Source of the DNA: Endozoicomonas sp. 8E
GTDB taxonomy: Bacteria; Pseudomonadota; Gammaproteobacteria; Pseudomonadales; Endozoicomonadaceae
Assembly (NCBI RefSeq): GCF_032883915.1
Contig: NZ_CP120717.1
Location: 1,432,501-1,496,500 of the forward strand
DNA: 64,000 bases
Direction of reading: 5' to 3'
Within the stretch, counting starts at the first letter, position 1. Each line of letters opens with the position of its first letter. The notes under the pieces were generated by a model. The model was given only the letters and a program-made list of their open reading frames with translations, searched no databases and was not told where the DNA came from. This document shows, in pieces, positions 61,858 to 64,000 of this stretch. A program made the translations under genes and the position numbers.

Positions 61858-62829
61858 CTACTCTTTCTCACCTTGATACAGAGAGCTAATGATTTTCATG
61901 GCCAGCATATTATTCACAGTGCAGACGTCAGCACGGTAGGCTGGAATGCCTGCGAACTTCACAGTGACACTGCTGGGAATATCTGCCTGAATGATCTGTC
62001 CGGTTTTCAGTCTCAGCACATCGCGAAGGCTCAGCTTCAACTCGCATAATCGGGCAGAGACTTCCAGAGGAGCCTGCATAACCCCGGCCATCATGTTGTG
62101 TTGCCAGGTGGGATCCTGTTCTGTGAATTTAAAGGCCTGCAGTTTTTCTCTGACCGGTTCCAGAGCCTGATAAGGCATGATGATATGAAATGGGCTTTCT
62201 GTGGAGCCAAGGGAAATAGTGAAGCGACTCAGAAGGATAATCTCGGTATCTGAGCGAAAAATGGTGGATATGGGGCGGTTGTGATTTTCAGCTAGGCGTA
62301 TCTTGAAAGAAAGAATACTGCTCCAGGCTTCGGTCTGGTCATCTGCTGCAGATTTTAGCAGCCTTTCCATGATGCGAATCTCGGCGTTGGTCAGTTCCTC
62401 TTCATGGTTTTCGTTAAACTCGCCGGTACCACTGAAAAAAATGTCTACAAGAGAATATAAAAGTGGTGTTTCCAGGGCCATGAAGCCAGCACACTTCAGT
62501 GTTGTAGAGCGGTAGATATACTGCACATCAGGTATATTTTCCTGATGCAGATAATCACCGATTGCCAGGGAATCGACCGATTCAAAATGAATATCTACCG
62601 GGCGACGAAAAACAGCAGTGAGACTGTGACGAAATAATTGGGAAAAACGTCGGTAGATCAATTCAAGTGTCGGCAAAAGGTCGTGTATCTTATAATCCGG
62701 GTTAGTCAGATCATAAGTGGTCAGATCCTTGAACTTTGACGGCGGGTGAACCCGGCGAGTCTTTGTTTCACCCGACAGGCTGGATTCGGTATTGCCTGAT
62801 AAAGATTTCCGTTCCATGGGAAATTCCAT
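61858..62829 (-). CDS. fliM: Flagellar switch protein FliM
   Basis: 323 residues. The ATG at 62829 or, with a better ribosome-binding site (GGAA), the ATG at 62817. It has the CheC-like middle domain (LELIYRRFSQLFRHSLTAVFRRPVDIHFE...) and the C-terminal SpoA domain (LKTGQIIQADIPSSVTVKFAGIPAYRADVCTVNNMLAMKI). The usual N-terminal CheY-binding LSQDEIDALL is replaced by SGNTESSLSGETKTRR, so the CheY-binding segment is not recognisable; CheY response may differ. Confidence 0.92.
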   Translation of the reverse strand: MEFPMERKSLSGNTESSLSGETKTRRVHPPSKFKDLTTYDLTNPDYKIHDLLPTLELIYRRFSQLFRHSLTAVFRRPVDIHFESVDSLAIGDYLHQENIPDVQYIYRSTTLKCAGFMALETPLLYSLVDIFFSGTGEFNENHEEELTNAEIRIMERLLKSAADDQTEAWSSILSFKIRLAENHNRPISTIFRSDTEIILLSRFTISLGSTESPFHIIMPYQALEPVREKLQAFKFTEQDPTWQHNMMAGVMQAPLEVSARLCELKLSLRDVLRLKTGQIIQADIPSSVTVKFAGIPAYRADVCTVNNMLAMKIISSLYQGEKE

Positions 62830-62896
62830 ATAACTGGCTTATCACCAGATAATTCTTGTTATTAAAAAACATACCGCTATTAGCTGATAAAGACAA

Positions 62897-64000
62897 TCAG
62901 CCAATTTTGCCAACCACAATGACTTCTTTATTTTCAGGGATTTCATTAAACGACAATACATGCATACCCTCGGTACATAAACGAGCATATCTTGCCATGG
63001 CCGGGCGCAATGATGCATTGACCAGCATCACAGGCACTTTTCCTTCAGCAGAAAGGTTGGCAGAGACTTCTGGCATTTGAACCTGCAGCTGCTCCGCAAT
63101 TCGGGGTTCAAGTGGCAGTGTGTCAGGGGAGAAGTCATTACTCTGACGGGCCTGCTGGTAACTTTGCATAATGACCTGCTCCAGCTCTGAGCTCATGGTG
63201 ACAACCGGTATTTCAGAGGTGTTGCCCACCAGGTTCTGAATAATGCTGCGACGCAGGGCAATTCGAACTTCAGAGGTCAGAAGGTGTGGTTCTGTAATCC
63301 GTTCAGACGATTCCAGCAGGGTGCTGGCTATGGTTTGAATATCGCTTACAGAGACATCTTCAGTCAGCAAATCTCTGAGTATTCGGGAAAACACACTCAT
63401 GGATAGTTTCTTGGGAATAAGGTCTTCAGCCAGTTTGGGGGAATAGTGAGTTAGCTTATCCAGCAGTTGCACCACTTCATCATGCCCAAGTAGCTCACTG
63501 GCGTGTTCATCAATAATTTTATTAAGGTGTGTAGCGATAACTGTGGCAGCATCGACTACCGTGTAGCCTAGTCCGACGGCATGTTCCCGCTCTGAGGTTT
63601 CAATCCAGAGTGCTTCCAGCCCATAAGCAGGCTCTGAAGTCGCAATACCATTTATCTCACCAAATACTTCACCGGGATTGATCGCCAGTAAACGCATGGG
63701 CTCAATCTGTCCTTCGGCAACAATGACACCCTTGAGCAATATATTGTAGTTATCCGGTTTCAGGTTCAGGTTATCTTTCACATGCACGCTGGGAATCAGA
63801 AAGCCCAGCTCCCGGGATTGGGTTTTACGAATGCCTTTCAGTTGAGTGAGTAACTGCGCGCCCTGATTTTCATCCGCCAGAGGAATGAGTTTATAACCCA
63901 GTTCAAGCCCCAGGGTATCCACTGGCGGAATATCTCCCCAGGACCAGGGTGATGACTCACTGACATCTTCTGTATTGGCTGCAGAAGGGCTGGGTTCGGG
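62897..64000 (-). CDS. flhA: Flagellar export gate protein FlhA, C-terminal part (5' end outside window)
   Basis: The frame is open from the right edge of the window for 368 codons. It is the cytoplasmic domain that binds chaperone-substrate complexes: PPVDTLGLELGYKLIPL at the linker, then GIRKTQSRELGFLIPSVHVKDNLNLKPDNYNI, VDAATVIATHLNKIIDEHASELLGHDEVVQLLDKL and the C-terminal VPVMLVNASLRPAMARY. The membrane half lies beyond the window. First of flhA-fliM-fliN-fliP on the minus strand. Confidence 0.95.
   Translation of the reverse strand, partial: PEPSPSAANTEDVSESSPWSWGDIPPVDTLGLELGYKLIPLADENQGAQLLTQLKGIRKTQSRELGFLIPSVHVKDNLNLKPDNYNILLKGVIVAEGQIEPMRLLAINPGEVFGEINGIATSEPAYGLEALWIETSEREHAVGLGYTVVDAATVIATHLNKIIDEHASELLGHDEVVQLLDKLTHYSPKLAEDLIPKKLSMSVFSRILRDLLTEDVSVSDIQTIASTLLESSERITEPHLLTSEVRIALRRSIIQNLVGNTSEIPVVTMSSELEQVIMQSYQQARQSNDFSPDTLPLEPRIAEQLQVQMPEVSANLSAEGKVPVMLVNASLRPAMARYARLCTEGMHVLSFNEIPENKEVIVVGKIG

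Overview
The window looks like a chromosomal segment of a marine, host-associated gammaproteobacterium, most likely Endozoicomonas or a close relative. The reasons are a lateral-type flagellar gene cluster with MotY, gammaproteobacterial housekeeping genes (GlpT, FadD, H-NS, IlvGM, YdfG), many palindromic repeat elements, and animal-like secreted proteins. The genus assignment is inference; there is no rRNA or tRNA gene here to confirm it.

Layout. 1-2.0 kb: the glycerol-3-phosphate antiporter glpT (running off the left edge) and a GIY-YIG protein. 2.0-10.7 kb: six tandem minus-strand paralogues, each with a signal peptide, an N-terminal domain whose cysteine pattern and core motifs match animal ephrin-B ectodomains, a Thr-rich linker, a second shared domain and a hydrophobic C-terminal tail. 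The most upstream copy has its linker expanded by about sixteen 60-bp repeats. This array is the most striking feature of the window. 11-22 kb: fadD, an H-NS-like gene, a DsbA-like/ScsB-like periplasmic thiol pair, small hypothetical genes, a REP-type repeat island, ydfG, a palindromic mobile-type repeat, a methyltransferase and a choloylglycine-hydrolase-family amidase. 22-30 kb: a short WD40-like protein, two large paralogous coiled-coil/beta-module proteins of unknown function, and a FruB-like EIIA-HPr fusion. 30-39 kb: a LysR regulator, an ilv operon with a leader peptide and attenuator that standard ORF calling misses, a POTRA-less Omp85-type barrel, a SufS-SufE fusion and a bile-acid/sodium-symporter-family transporter.

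39-64 kb is a flagellar region: flgBCDEFGHIJKL, flgM (behind a sigma-28-type promoter), flgN, motY, fliEFGHIJ, then flgA, and on the opposite strand flhA-fliM-fliN-fliP. Two accessory loci interrupt it. A 165-bp palindromic element plus an M78-peptidase/PIN-like gene pair lies between fliJ and flgA. A type I R-M-like M-S fusion, which appears to have lost the SAM-binding and catalytic motifs, lies between flgA and fliP.

Together the genes build and export a flagellum, supply branched-chain amino acids and Fe-S sulfur, keep periplasmic disulfides in order, and carry candidate host-interaction proteins. All functional statements rest on reading the sequence and on family knowledge; no database search was run.
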